From: Oscillospiraceae bacterium
GTDB lineage: Bacteria; Bacillota; Clostridia; Oscillospirales; Ruminococcaceae
Assembly (NCBI GenBank): GCA_024695445.1
Contig: JAILIG010000065.1
Span: 1 to 39,226 of the forward strand
Direction: 5' to 3'
DNA length: 39,226 nt
Shown here: positions 1 to 8,027 of the stretch, in pieces
How positions within the stretch are numbered: position 1 is the first letter of the stretch
Layout: every line of letters begins with the position of its first letter
The notes under the pieces: generated by a model
The model's database searches: none
Told to the model about the DNA's origin: nothing
The model's input: the letters and a program-made list of their open reading frames with translations, nothing else
Translations under genes and position numbers: made by a program

Positions 1-1311
1 CAGGGCGGCGTGGATGTCACATTCGGTCCCGCAGACGGAACGGATGCGACAACAGAGCAGCTGGAGGCTGTGGAGGAGGTCATGAAGTCCCGTCTGATCT
101 CCCTCGGCATCAACGACTATGAAGTCTATGTGGACGACAACAATGACAAGGTGATCGTCCGCTTCCCGTGGAAGTCCGGCGAGGAGAACTTCGATCCGAA
201 GAAGGCGGTCGAGGAACTCGGCGAAACCGCAAAGCTCCAGTTCCGCAAGGGCTACACCTACACCAGCATTCCCGACGAGAACGGCAATGTCACGGTAATT
301 CCGGGCGGTGAGGTCATCATCGAGGGCAGCGATGTCGAAGAGGCATTTGTGCGGAACTCGTATGACAACAACGGCAATATCGAGATCGGTAAATTCTGTG
401 TCGTCCTGCGGCTGAAGGCCGAGGGCAAGGAATCGTTTGCACAGGCAACGCAGGATGCCGTCAACAAGCATGTGGAGTATCTCGATTCCAACGGCTCCGG
501 TTCCCGTTATGTCATCTCGATCTGGATGGATACCAACTGCATTTCCTATCCGGCCGTCAACGATCCCATTATGGACGGCGTCGCAACGATCACCGGCGAT
601 TTTGACTACGATGAGGCAAAGGCTTTGGCCGACAAGATCAACGGCGGTGCGCTGCCCTTCAACCTCAAGACCGGTACCTTTAAGATCATTTCGCCGAGCA
701 TGGGCTCCGGCGCACTGAAGATCATGGTCATGTCCGGTATCATCGCACTGATCCTCATTATGATCTACATGATCGTACTGTACCGTCTGCCGGGCTTTGT
801 CGCGGCAATCGCGCTGATCGGTCAGGTTGCCGGCACGCTGGCCGTCATCTCCGGCTGGTTCGGCTTTGAGGATTCCAACACGCTGACCATCCCCGGCATT
901 GCGGGTATCATCCTCGCAATCGGCATGGGCGTGGACTGCAACATCATCACCGGCGAGCGCATCAAGGAAGAGCTGAATACCGGCAAGTCCCTGAAGGCGG
1001 CACTGAAGTCCGCGTACAAGCGTTCGTTCACCTCGATTCTCGACGGTAATGTCACCGTCATCATCGTGGCGATCATCCTGATGGGCGCGTTCGGCGTGTC
1101 CACGAGCTTCTTCGCCAAGCTGCTGAAATTCCTGTTCACCTGGTTCGGCGTCTCCACGGAGGGTACGATCTATTCCTTCGGCTTCACGCTGCTGACCGGT
1201 GTCATCTTCAACTTTATCATGGGTGTTCTGGCTTCCCGTCTGATGCTGACCTCCCTTTCGCAGTTCAAGTGCTTCCAGAACAGAAAGCTGTACGGAGGTA
1301 AGGAAAAATGA
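1..1311 (+). CDS. secD: Protein translocase subunit SecD, 5'-truncated
   Basis: The C-terminal part of SecD, a membrane subunit of the SecDF complex that uses proton flow to help pull secreted proteins out of the SecYEG channel. The reading frame is open from base 1, so the true start lies upstream of the window. About 230 residues of extracytoplasmic domain are followed by a hydrophobic C-terminal half. That half carries the SecD hallmark around 890-990: the TIPGIAGIILAIGMGVD stretch and then GERIKEEL. The family usually has Ala after VD; here it is Cys (VDCN). Separate secD and secF genes, rather than a fused secDF, are seen here. The stop overlaps the secF start (ATGA, 1308-1311), so the two are translationally coupled. 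Identification is firm; only the N-terminus is missing. Confidence 0.96.
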   Translation, partial: QGGVDVTFGPADGTDATTEQLEAVEEVMKSRLISLGINDYEVYVDDNNDKVIVRFPWKSGEENFDPKKAVEELGETAKLQFRKGYTYTSIPDENGNVTVIPGGEVIIEGSDVEEAFVRNSYDNNGNIEIGKFCVVLRLKAEGKESFAQATQDAVNKHVEYLDSNGSGSRYVISIWMDTNCISYPAVNDPIMDGVATITGDFDYDEAKALADKINGGALPFNLKTGTFKIISPSMGSGALKIMVMSGIIALILIMIYMIVLYRLPGFVAAIALIGQVAGTLAVISGWFGFEDSNTLTIPGIAGIILAIGMGVDCNIITGERIKEELNTGKSLKAALKSAYKRSFTSILDGNVTVIIVAIILMGAFGVSTSFFAKLLKFLFTWFGVSTEGTIYSFGFTLLTGVIFNFIMGVLASRLMLTSLSQFKCFQNRKLYGGKEK

Positions 1312-2279
1312 GCAAGCAGAATACAAACATCAAAAACATTACAGAGCAGGTGCGTGTCCGTGATTTCTACGGTCACCGCAGGATCTTCTTTATCTTCTCC
1401 GCACTGATGATGGTCGGCATTCTGGCGCTCTGCTTCATCCGCGGCGTCAATATCTCGATTGAATTCAAGGGCGGCACGCTCTCGACCTACTCCTATGACG
1501 GCTCCGTCAGCGAATCTGACCTGACCAAGACCGCGCACGATTATCTGAACACGCTGGTCAAGGTGACCACCGGTGAGACCTACACCGGCGAAACCCAGAA
1601 AACCTTTACCCTGTCCTTCAATCTGGAGAACGGCAAGGCGTTCAGCGGCGAAATGCAGCAGGAAATGCTCGCAAAGCTGCAGGAGGCTTATCCGGATGCC
1701 AAGATCGAGGCACTGGAGTCGAACGATGTCGCGCCGACCTCCGGAAAGACCTTCCTGATGAAGTGTATGGTCGCGGCGGTGTTCGCAGCAGTCGTGCTGA
1801 TTCTGTATATCGCATGGCGGTTCAAGCGCATTTCCGGCTGGAGCGCCGGTATCTTCGCGGTTGTCGCGCTGCTGCATGACCTCGCGGTTGTGTTCGGCAC
1901 CTTTGTCGTGCTGGGCTTTGAGATCGACACGAACTTCATGGCGGTCATCCTGACGATTCTCGGCTACTCGGTCAACGACACGATTGTCATTTACGACCGA
2001 ATCCGTGAGAACCAGGGCCTGCTGCCGAAGGATACGAAGCTGCCCGATCTGGTCAACCTCTCGCTGAGCCAGACGATGCGGCGTACCGTCCGCACTTCGA
2101 TCACGACGATTACAGCCATGCTGATCGTGACGATTCTGGCGACGGTGAACCATGTGGATTCCATTCTGCGGTTCAGCATTCCGATGACGGTCGGTATGAT
2201 CTCCGGCTGCTACTCGTCGCTGTGCCTCGCACCGATGCTCTGGACGGCATGGAAAACCCGCCGCGCAAAGAAAGACTGA
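1308..2279 (+). CDS. secF: Protein translocase subunit SecF
   Basis: SecF (323 residues), partner of SecD in the accessory translocase. One membrane segment lies near residues 25-45. It is followed by an extracytoplasmic domain containing the FKGGTLSTYSYDG region, and then five C-terminal membrane segments. The SecF signature is visible as ILGYSVNDTIVIYDRIREN at roughly residues 219-237. The start overlaps the secD stop by four bases and an AGGTAAGGA ribosome site precedes it, so this is a standard secD-secF operon. Length is normal for the family. The acidic/arginine pair in the NDT...DRIRE motif thought to matter for proton coupling is intact. A terminator hairpin follows at 2303-2348. Confidence 0.97.
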   Translation: MSKQNTNIKNITEQVRVRDFYGHRRIFFIFSALMMVGILALCFIRGVNISIEFKGGTLSTYSYDGSVSESDLTKTAHDYLNTLVKVTTGETYTGETQKTFTLSFNLENGKAFSGEMQQEMLAKLQEAYPDAKIEALESNDVAPTSGKTFLMKCMVAAVFAAVVLILYIAWRFKRISGWSAGIFAVVALLHDLAVVFGTFVVLGFEIDTNFMAVILTILGYSVNDTIVIYDRIRENQGLLPKDTKLPDLVNLSLSQTMRRTVRTSITTITAMLIVTILATVNHVDSILRFSIPMTVGMISGCYSSLCLAPMLWTAWKTRRAKKD

Positions 2280-2302
2280 ACGAACAAAAGCGTAAATCTG
2301 CA

Positions 2303-2348
2303 CCGCAGCTTCCGGTTTCGGGAAAGGAACCGGAGGCTGCGGCTTTTT
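2303..2348 (+). terminator. Intrinsic terminator after secDF
   Basis: A long GC-rich inverted repeat: the left arm starts CCGCAGC at 2303 and the right arm ends GCTGCGG at 2342. About 16 base pairs include some G-U pairs, and TTTTT follows at 2344-2348. It sits 23 bases past the secF stop. Confidence 0.85.
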
Positions 2349-2364
2349 GGGGACAGGCAGCGGA

Positions 2365-2395
2365 GTGAGAAGTTAAGAGTGAGGAATGAGGAGTT
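2365..2395 (+). repeat. AG-rich heptamer tandem repeat
   Basis: Four imperfect seven-base units in a row: GTGAGAA, GTTAAGA, GTGAGGA, ATGAGGA, then GTT. It lies in the gene-free stretch 2349-2687. No hairpin or coding role is evident. Short purine-rich repeats of this kind are inferred to be slippage-prone intergenic sequence. Confidence 0.5.
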
Positions 2396-2462
2396 GCGCA
2401 CTCCAAACTCAGCGCTCTGCAAGGTTCTGCCGGGGAGAAGCAGACACACGGTTCTCCCTCCG

Positions 2463-2535
2463 CTGCCGGAGAGCTTTAGATCAACGGAACCCGGCACTGC
2501 CGGGAGATCAATGCCCGCGGGGGCTCCGCGCCGCC
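2463..2535 (+). repeat. Fragment of the mosaic intergenic repeat family
   Basis: Holds the motif CTGCCGGAGAGCTTTAGATC (2463-2482), which recurs near 10157, 10195, 19654 (inverted), 19999, 20256, 20329 and 38565. It is followed by GCCCGCGGGGGCTCCGCGCC, which resembles the CGCGGGCTCCGCGC hairpin that follows the same motif at 20284 and 38592. The rest of 2349-2612 shows no gene; overlapping short ORFs there lack convincing ribosome sites. Confidence 0.6.
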
Positions 2536-2612
2536 GCCCGCGCAAATCGCGGAAAAAAAGCGGCTGCGGCTGCGGTTTCCTTGTGCGAATTCATGAAAAT
2601 CTGCGGCGTGTC

Positions 2613-2642
2613 TTGCGTTTTGCTGCTTTAATGTGTTATAAT
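2613..2642 (+). promoter_or_regulatory. Sigma-A promoter for the TIM-barrel gene and nrdR
   Basis: A TTGCGT -35 box at 2613-2618, an 18-base spacer and a perfect TATAAT -10 box at 2637-2642, preceded by TG (extended -10). Transcription would start near 2650, about 38 bases before the start codon at 2688. Confidence 0.75.
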
Positions 2643-2687
2643 ACAGCCGTATTGTAGGCAAAAAACAACCGAAGCGGAGGAAAATCC

Positions 2688-3485
2688 ATGAGAGCCGCCG
2701 TATCCACTTCCTGCCTCTTTCCCAAACCGACCGAGGACGCGCTCTATGACCTCTGTCTGCTCGGCGTGCAAACCGTCGAAATACAGCTGAATGCGCCCTC
2801 TGAATGCAAACCGGTCTTTGTCAATGACCTTGCGGCACTGCTCAGCCGGTTCGGCGTCAGATGCTGCGCGGTGCGGCCGTGGACAGCCGCAGAGGAAGAA
2901 GGCCGGATGCTCTTTTCCCGTTATCCGCGCAGGACAGCCGATTTCATCGGGGAGGCAAAAAGCATTTTTTCCGCTGCACAGCGCCTCGGCGCACAGTTTT
3001 ATATCCTGCACGGCGCCCCCGCCGGTACCGTCAAGCCCGAAATCTACTGCGAACGCTTCCGGATGCTCGCAGAGGCGGGCAAAGAGTTCGGCATCACCGT
3101 GACGCAGCAGAATGTGTACCGCTGCGAGAGCCAGAGCCTCCGGTTTCTGCGGGAATTCTGCCGCATCCTCGGAGATGATGCCAGCCTGACCTTCGATGTC
3201 CGGCAGGCCGTCCGGGCCGGCATGGATCTGGACGAAGCCGTCCGGCTGCTTGGCAGCCGCATCGTCCACCTGCACCTGAGCGACCACGGCGAGCGCGGAG
3301 ACTGTCTCCGCATCGGGCAGGGCAGGTTCCGGATCGTTCCGTTTTTGCAGAGCCTGCGGGAAAAGGGCTTCGACGGCAGTGCCGTTTTAGAGCTCACACG
3401 CGAGAGCTTTTCGGCGGCGTCCGAGCTGGCGGAGGACTGCCAGCGGATCGACCGCATCATCAAAAAACAGATTCAGACACCATAG
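2688..3485 (+). CDS. Sugar phosphate isomerase/epimerase-like TIM-barrel protein
   Basis: A 265-residue protein resembling the xylose isomerase-like/AP endonuclease family 2 TIM barrel, whose members isomerise sugars or sugar phosphates or cut abasic DNA using divalent metals. Visible features are the strand-loop pattern (VQTVEIQL, FYILHGAP, GITVTQQNV, ASLTFDVRQA) and a C-terminal HLHLSDHGERGD / GQGRFRIVPFLQSL / GSAVLEL series, which carries the His, Asp and Glu positions usually used for metal binding. The start at 2688 has GCGGAGG eight bases upstream. It shares the promoter at 2613-2642 and lies 19 bases before nrdR, so the two are probably cotranscribed. The exact substrate cannot be read from sequence; an endonuclease IV role is unlikely because the canonical Nfo motifs are not recognisable. 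Confidence 0.8.
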   Translation: MRAAVSTSCLFPKPTEDALYDLCLLGVQTVEIQLNAPSECKPVFVNDLAALLSRFGVRCCAVRPWTAAEEEGRMLFSRYPRRTADFIGEAKSIFSAAQRLGAQFYILHGAPAGTVKPEIYCERFRMLAEAGKEFGITVTQQNVYRCESQSLRFLREFCRILGDDASLTFDVRQAVRAGMDLDEAVRLLGSRIVHLHLSDHGERGDCLRIGQGRFRIVPFLQSLREKGFDGSAVLELTRESFSAASELAEDCQRIDRIIKKQIQTP

Positions 3486-3504
3486 ACAGAAAGGAGGAGC
3501 TGCC

Positions 3505-3984
3505 ATGCGCTGTCCGTTTTGCGGCGAGGAGGATACCAAGGTCATCGACTCGCGCTCGATTGAAGGAAGAAAAAAACGGCGTCGGATGTGCCAGCGCTGC
3601 GGCAAACGCTTCACGACCTACGAGACCGTCGAGCGGCCGCTGCTGATGGTTGCCAAGCGGGACGGCTCCTTTGAACCGTTTGACCGCAACAAGCTCCTGA
3701 AGGGCATTTTTTCCTCTCTGAAAAAGCGCCCCGTGGATGTCGAGACGGTCAACAATCTGGTGGACGAGATCGAAGCGGAGCTTGCAAACGAAATGGTTTC
3801 GACTGTTTCGCCCGACCGCATCGGCTCGATGGTGCTGGAGCGCCTGCGCGGAATCGACACCGTCGCGTATGTCCGCTTTGCATCGGTCTATCAGGCTTTT
3901 TCCGATATCGAGGATTTCGTGCGCATCATCAGCGAGGTGCAGGAGGTGCGCCAGCAGAACGATCTCACAGAACCGTCTGCATGA
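3505..3984 (+). CDS. nrdR: Transcriptional repressor NrdR
   Basis: NrdR (159 residues) is the zinc-ribbon/ATP-cone repressor that senses nucleotide levels and shuts off ribonucleotide reductase genes. The N-terminal zinc ribbon has its four cysteines at residues 3, 6, 29 and 32 (MRCPFCGEED ... MCQRCGKRF), and the ATP-cone follows from about residue 48 to 138. Length is typical. An AAAGGAGG site sits just upstream of the start. The last 20 bases overlap, tail to tail, the end of the DUF4830 gene on the other strand. No nrd genes are in the window, so its targets lie elsewhere. Confidence 0.97.
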   Translation: MRCPFCGEEDTKVIDSRSIEGRKKRRRMCQRCGKRFTTYETVERPLLMVAKRDGSFEPFDRNKLLKGIFSSLKKRPVDVETVNNLVDEIEAELANEMVSTVSPDRIGSMVLERLRGIDTVAYVRFASVYQAFSDIEDFVRIISEVQEVRQQNDLTEPSA

Positions 3985-4387
3985 GTCCGGTCTCCGCGCT
4001 GTAAACCTGCGCACCGACCAGAATGCCGTCCGCGGTGAGCAGCAGCTCGGCGTACAGCTCCGGCTGTGCCGTGTTCTGCACCGGATAAACATACCGGACG
4101 GCGTTTTCTCCCGCAAACTGTTCGGGCTGAAAGCCCTGTGCGTGCTGAAGTCCGAGCCATGCCTGCCCCGCGGAGGTCCGCCAGACGGCCGGAATGCGCG
4201 TTTCCGTGCGCTCCGGCGGCAGAACGCGCCAGCCGTGCAGATTCAGCCATGTCTCGCGCTCGGCGTCTGTTTCGAGCAGGACGGTGTCTGTCTCCGGAAT
4301 ACGGGCGGCGGATAAGCTGCGCAGACAGACGGACGCGGCGGCGGCAATCAGGCAGACCGCACAGAATTTTTTCACGGAAGATTTCAT
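3965..4387 (-). CDS. DUF4830-type secreted or membrane-anchored protein
   Basis: A 140-residue protein with an N-terminal hydrophobic signal/anchor (about residues 5-28, including a Cys at 21 that is not in a clear lipobox). The mature part resembles the DUF4830 pattern: a start like xxWLNLHGWRV, a central LQHAQGFQPEQFAG, then an aromatic-rich RYVYPVQN, and an end like ADGILVGAQVYSAETG. The function of this family is not established. The start at 4387 has AAAGGAACGG upstream. It is transcribed toward nrdR and its last codons overlap the nrdR end by 20 bases. It diverges from the pseudouridine synthase gene over an 88-base gap. Family assignment is from memory of the conserved pattern and is moderately sure. 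Confidence 0.75.
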   Translation of the reverse strand: MKSSVKKFCAVCLIAAAASVCLRSLSAARIPETDTVLLETDAERETWLNLHGWRVLPPERTETRIPAVWRTSAGQAWLGLQHAQGFQPEQFAGENAVRYVYPVQNTAQPELYAELLLTADGILVGAQVYSAETGLMQTVL

Positions 4388-4419
4388 GAGCCCCGTTCCT
4401 TTCCGATGTGCTGATAATG

Positions 4420-4431
4420 CAGCATATGCTG
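4420..4431. promoter_or_regulatory. Perfect 12-base palindrome in a divergent promoter region
   Basis: CAGCATATGCTG lies in the centre of the 88-base gap between two divergent genes (starts at 4387 minus and 4476 plus). It places the -10-like hexamer TATGCT on both strands. It could be an operator or back-to-back -10 elements; -35 boxes are weak on both sides. Confidence 0.4.
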
Positions 4432-4475
4432 AGAACGGTTCCGATTATGCCGGAGCACCGGCGGAGATAACCGAT

Positions 4476-5267
4476 ATGATGAGACTGGACCGCTTTTTGT
4501 CCGGACAGACCGCGCTCTCCCGCCGCGAGATCGGCGAGGCGGTGCGGCGCGCCCGTGTGACGGTCAACGGTGCGGCTGTCCGCAGCCCGGACCTGAAAAT
4601 CAACCCGGAGACCGACCGCGTGACACTGGACGGCAAGCCGGTCTGCTATGCGGAATATCACTATTTCCTGCTGCACAAGCCCGCCGGCGTGCTGACTGCC
4701 GCCCGCGACCGCAGCCAGAAAACGGTCATGGACCTGCTGAAGCCGGAGGACCGTCTGCCGGGGCTCTTTCCCTGCGGCAGACTGGACAAGGACACATCCG
4801 GCCTGCTGCTCATCACCGACGACGGCGCGCTCTCGCACCGGCTCCTCTCTCCGAAGCACCACATTACGAAGTATTATCTGGCACAGCTCCGCGATCCCTA
4901 TGACACCGCCTATGAGGCGCTGTTCCGGTCCGGCATGGCGCTGCGCGAGGGCAGCGGAGAGGAAATCTGTCTCCCCGCGGAATGTCAGGGCATCGGCCCG
5001 CATCTGGCCGTGGTTGCGCTCTGCGAGGGCAAATATCACCAGGTTCGTCGAATGTTTGCAGCAGCGGGGAATTTTGTTGAAAAACTTCTCCGTTTTCAAC
5101 TGGGTGCGCTGGAAATGCCCGCAAATCTGGCACAGGGCGCGTATTTGACGATTTTACCTAAAGATGTTGAAATGATGTTGAAAACATCGTCGATTTCGCT
5201 TGCCGCTGCATTTTGCAGTGTCAATTATTCGTCATATTGGATAAATGAAAGAGCGCATCTTTGGTGA
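4476..5267 (+). CDS. RsuA/RluB-family rRNA pseudouridine synthase
   Basis: This enzyme converts a specific uridine of rRNA to pseudouridine. An S4 RNA-binding domain spans residues 1-60, and the catalytic domain contains GRLDKDTSGLL with the catalytic Asp at residue 104. The motif EGKYHQVRRMF near 184-194 is typical of the RsuA branch (16S rRNA U516). The frame is open much further upstream, but the start at 4476 fits the family N-terminus (MMRLDRFLSG) and has GCGGAG nine bases before it. The reading frame continues about 30 residues beyond the usual end of the fold (after about residue 232), ending only 10 bases before the next promoter. That tail has no recognisable motif. Confidence 0.9.
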   Translation: MMRLDRFLSGQTALSRREIGEAVRRARVTVNGAAVRSPDLKINPETDRVTLDGKPVCYAEYHYFLLHKPAGVLTAARDRSQKTVMDLLKPEDRLPGLFPCGRLDKDTSGLLLITDDGALSHRLLSPKHHITKYYLAQLRDPYDTAYEALFRSGMALREGSGEEICLPAECQGIGPHLAVVALCEGKYHQVRRMFAAAGNFVEKLLRFQLGALEMPANLAQGAYLTILPKDVEMMLKTSSISLAAAFCSVNYSSYWINERAHLW

Positions 5268-5276
5268 ATAATAGCC

Positions 5277-5305
5277 TTGACTATCGGCCAAAAATCTGGT
5301 ATGAT
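5277..5305 (+). promoter_or_regulatory. Strong sigma-A promoter for the ABC ATPase gene
   Basis: TTGACT (5277-5282), a 17-base spacer and TATGAT (5300-5305). The predicted start near 5312 gives an unusually long leader of about 165 bases before the coding start at 5477. Confidence 0.85.
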
Positions 5306-5311
5306 TGTAAT

Positions 5312-5462
5312 AACGGGTTTTCGCGCCGTCATCCGGCGATGCAAAACCTCTTGCAAACCATGTTTCAGTTTGTATGCGGTCAGGCGCATACTTGCAGTCA
5401 ACGGCTTCTGCCGGATTCTCCGTCCGGACAGACTGCACTGCATGATAATTTTTGAAAACAAT
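5312..5462 (+). other. Long structured 5' leader of the ABC ATPase gene
   Basis: About 150 bases between the predicted transcription start and the ribosome site. It holds a seven-pair hairpin (GTATGCG 5372-5378 with CGCATAC 5385-5391), smaller inverted repeats around CGCCGTCATCCGGCG (from 5323) and a CCGGA...TCCGG pair (5411-5427), and two near-copies of GCAAA(A)CC (5341 and 5353). No known riboswitch class was recognised, and there is no clear terminator/antiterminator pair. Confidence 0.4.
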
Positions 5463-5476
5463 AGGAGGACATGAGA

Positions 5477-6616
5477 ATGGCAAGTCTGTCTTTGCGGGGA
5501 ATTTACAAGAAGTACCCCGGCGGCGTTGTTGCGGTGTCTGATGTAAACCTGGAGATCCGTGACAAGGAATTCATCGTTCTGGTCGGCCCGTCCGGCTGCG
5601 GTAAGTCTACAACTCTGCGTATGATCGCCGGTCTGGAGGAAATCTCCGAGGGCGAACTTTATATCGGCGACCGCCTGGTCAACGACATCGCGCCGAAGGA
5701 CCGCGATATCGCAATGGTGTTCCAGAACTATGCTCTGTATCCGCATATGACCGTGTTCGAGAACATGGCATTCGGCCTGAAGCTCCGCAAGGTGCCGAAG
5801 GATGAGATCGCAAGAAAGGTTGAAGAGGCTGCAAGAATCCTCGACCTGACTCCGCTGCTCAACCGTAAGCCGAAGGCAATGTCCGGCGGTCAGCGTCAGA
5901 GAGTGGCGCTCGGCCGTGCAATCGTCCGTAACCCGCAGGTCTTCCTGCTCGACGAGCCGCTGTCGAACCTCGACGCGAAGCTCCGTGCCCAGATGAGAAC
6001 CGAGATCGCGCTGCTTCATAAGCGCCTCGGCACCACCTTCATCTATGTTACGCATGACCAGACCGAAGCTATGACCATGGGCGACCGTATCGTCGTCATG
6101 AAGGGCGGCTTCGTGCAGCAGATTGATACCCCGCAGAACCTCTATGAGACTCCGTGCAACAAGTTCGTTGCAGGCTTCCTCGGTTCTCCGCAGATGAACT
6201 TCATCGACGCTACGCTGATCTACCGCGACGGCCAGTATGTCGTGCAGTTCGGTTCCGGCGACACCAAGACCTCCAGAGGTGTCAAGTATGAGGTCGTGCT
6301 CCCGCAGAGCAAGATCACGCCGGATCTGGAGCACTACATCGACAAGGAAGTTGTCATGGGTATCCGTCCGGAGAATGTTCACGATGAGCCGCAGTATCTC
6401 GCAAGCGCGACGACCGGTATCGTCAAGTGCAATGTCGAGATCACCGAGCTGATGGGTGCTGAAGTCTACCTGTATCTGGAGTGCGAAGGCTCGAAGATCA
6501 CTGCGCGTGTTTCTCCGAAGTCTACCGCCCGTCCGCAGGATGAGATTGATGTCGTTTTCGACGCAGAGGCAATCCACCTCTTCGACAAGGAAACCGAAAA
6601 GACCATCATCAACTGA
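5477..6616 (+). CDS. MsmX/UgpC-type sugar ABC transporter ATPase
   Basis: ATP-binding subunit (379 residues) of the carbohydrate uptake CUT1 family. Walker A is GPSGCGKST at residues 37-45, the signature motif is MSGGQ at 135-139 (Met in place of the common Leu), and Walker B is VFLLDEP at 155-161. The C-terminal regulatory OB-like domain runs from about 240 to 379. An ATG lies at 5471, but it is only two bases from the AGGAGG site. The ATG at 5477 is eight bases away and matches the family start MASLSL. No permease or binding protein is nearby. In Bacillus the homologue MsmX serves several sugar importers, so this is probably a shared energising subunit. A good terminator follows. Confidence 0.94.
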   Translation: MASLSLRGIYKKYPGGVVAVSDVNLEIRDKEFIVLVGPSGCGKSTTLRMIAGLEEISEGELYIGDRLVNDIAPKDRDIAMVFQNYALYPHMTVFENMAFGLKLRKVPKDEIARKVEEAARILDLTPLLNRKPKAMSGGQRQRVALGRAIVRNPQVFLLDEPLSNLDAKLRAQMRTEIALLHKRLGTTFIYVTHDQTEAMTMGDRIVVMKGGFVQQIDTPQNLYETPCNKFVAGFLGSPQMNFIDATLIYRDGQYVVQFGSGDTKTSRGVKYEVVLPQSKITPDLEHYIDKEVVMGIRPENVHDEPQYLASATTGIVKCNVEITELMGAEVYLYLECEGSKITARVSPKSTARPQDEIDVVFDAEAIHLFDKETEKTIIN

Positions 6617-6634
6617 TTTCTGTTCGTACAAAGA

Positions 6635-6666
6635 CCCGTTCTGCTGTCCGGCAGAACGGGTTTTTT
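6635..6666 (+). terminator. Intrinsic terminator after the ABC ATPase gene
   Basis: A perfect ten-pair stem (CCCGTTCTGC 6635-6644 with GCAGAACGGG 6651-6660) and a six-base loop, followed by TTTTTT at 6661-6666. Confidence 0.95.
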
Positions 6667-6731
6667 AAGTCCCGCTCCCGGCTTCGCATACCGGAAAGAA
6701 GCTACAGCCTGCCGTGCAGCCTCAGGGAATT

Positions 6732-6889
6732 GTGGGGGCGCTGCCCCCACGCCCCTGCCGGAGGGATACTATCCCTCCGGGCCTCCCGCTCGTAATTTGC
6801 ATTGCCCCCTTTGGGGGCGATGCAAATTACAAATGGGATTCCAAAGGGACACTGTCCCTTTGGCGGGAGTCTGAGGGCGGAGCCCTCAG
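6732..6889. repeat. Array of five short hairpins with three-base loops
   Basis: Five perfect or near-perfect inverted repeats in 158 bases: 6732-6750 (8 pairs, loop GCT), 6758-6780 (10 pairs, loop ACT), 6792-6830 (18 pairs with one T-G, loop TTT), 6841-6863 (10 pairs, loop ACT) and 6871-6889 (8 pairs, loop GGA). The central one is the longest and the arms shorten outward. It fills the gap between the ABC ATPase terminator and the dehydrogenase gene. No T-run follows any of them, so they are not ordinary terminators. The style resembles the mosaic repeat hairpins elsewhere in the window. Confidence 0.8.
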
Positions 6890-6970
6890 ATCCCCTGAGG
6901 CCGTATGATAAACTACAGTTTTCTTCCGGTATGCAAGGCCGGAAACGGGATTCAGAAAAGGAGAGTTTGC

Positions 6971-7987
6971 ATGAGGATAGCTTTTTTTGATGCAAAGGCA
7001 TATGACAAGCCGTCTTTTGAGCACTTCGGTGCGGAGCGCGGCATCAAGTTCAAATTCTACGAGACGAAGCTGACCGAGGACACGGCGGAGCTTGCCAGAA
7101 ACTGTGACGGTGTCTGCACCTTTGTCAACGACACGCTGAACGCGGCGGTACTCGAAAAGCTGGCCGATCTCGACTGCAAATATCTCGCGCTGCGCTGCGC
7201 GGGATATAACAATGTTGACATGAAGGCGGCGGGCGACTGCGGTCTGCGCGTTGTCCATGTTCCGGCGTATTCGCCGCACGCGGTTGCCGAGCACGCGATG
7301 GCGCTGCTGCTGACCTCGGTGCGCCGCATTCACAAGGCATATATCCGCACGAGAGATTTCAATTTCTCGCTGAACGGCATGACCGGCTTTGACCTGTACG
7401 GCAAGACAGTCGGCGTTGTCGGCACGGGCCGCATCGGGCGCGTGTTCATCAACATCTGCAAGGGCTTCGGCATGAATGTCATCGCATACGACAAATTCCC
7501 CGCAAAGGACGCCGATTTCCCCTATGTTTCGCTGGAGGAGCTGCTCTCGCAGAGTGACATCATCTCGCTGCACTGCCCGCTGACCGACGAGACCAGACAT
7601 CTCATCAACTGCGAGACCATTCAGCTGATGAAGAAGGGCGTCGTCGTCATCAACACCTCCCGCGGTGCGCTGATTGATGCGGAATGCCTGCTCGAAGGCA
7701 TCAAGTCCCGCCGGATCGGCGCCGCCTGCCTCGATGTGTACGAGGAGGAGACGGATTATTTCTTTGAGGATCTCTCCGGACATATCCTGAACGACGACAT
7801 TCTCGCAAGACTGATCTCGATGCCGAATGTCATCGTCACTTCGCATCAGGCCTTCCTGACCGAGGAAGCGCTCTCCAACATCGCCGAAACGACGGTGAAC
7901 AACATCGTACAGCTGCACGACGAAAACGCCTGCCCGAACGAGCTGATCTGGAAGGACAACGAAATCGTACACGGCTCCCGGAGCTGA
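6971..7987 (+). CDS. D-lactate dehydrogenase-like D-2-hydroxyacid dehydrogenase
   Basis: An NAD-dependent enzyme (338 residues) that probably reduces pyruvate to D-lactate in the cytoplasm during fermentation. The NAD-binding loop GTGRIG is at residues 151-156, the substrate-binding Arg is in NTSRGALID (residue 231), the catalytic Glu is in LDVYEEE (about 258) and the catalytic His is in SHQAF (292). This is the complete catalytic set of the family. An upstream in-frame start at 6905 exists, but the start at 6971 has AAAAGGAGAG at the right distance and fits the family N-terminus. It is probably monocistronic. The exact 2-keto acid substrate is inferred from overall resemblance to LdhA. Confidence 0.87.
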   Translation: MRIAFFDAKAYDKPSFEHFGAERGIKFKFYETKLTEDTAELARNCDGVCTFVNDTLNAAVLEKLADLDCKYLALRCAGYNNVDMKAAGDCGLRVVHVPAYSPHAVAEHAMALLLTSVRRIHKAYIRTRDFNFSLNGMTGFDLYGKTVGVVGTGRIGRVFINICKGFGMNVIAYDKFPAKDADFPYVSLEELLSQSDIISLHCPLTDETRHLINCETIQLMKKGVVVINTSRGALIDAECLLEGIKSRRIGAACLDVYEEETDYFFEDLSGHILNDDILARLISMPNVIVTSHQAFLTEEALSNIAETTVNNIVQLHDENACPNELIWKDNEIVHGSRS

Positions 7988-8020
7988 AAAAACAGAAGAG
8001 GAGAGCCGAAGCTCTCCTCT
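7987..8020 (-). terminator. Terminator of the Nudix gene (minus strand)
   Basis: A ten-pair stem (7997-8006 with 8011-8020) closes a CGAA/TTCG tetraloop. On the minus strand it is followed by a T-run (A-run at 7987-7992 on plus). It lies directly between the convergent dehydrogenase and Nudix genes and may also limit readthrough from the plus strand. Confidence 0.75.
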
Positions 8021-8027
8021 CCCCTGT

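Noticed and set aside
2379-2657. Short plus-strand ORFs in the secF-to-TIM-barrel gap
   Set aside because: They overlap the AG-rich repeat and mosaic-repeat fragment, are Arg/Pro-rich and run through the promoter at 2613-2642; no ribosome site or family supports them.
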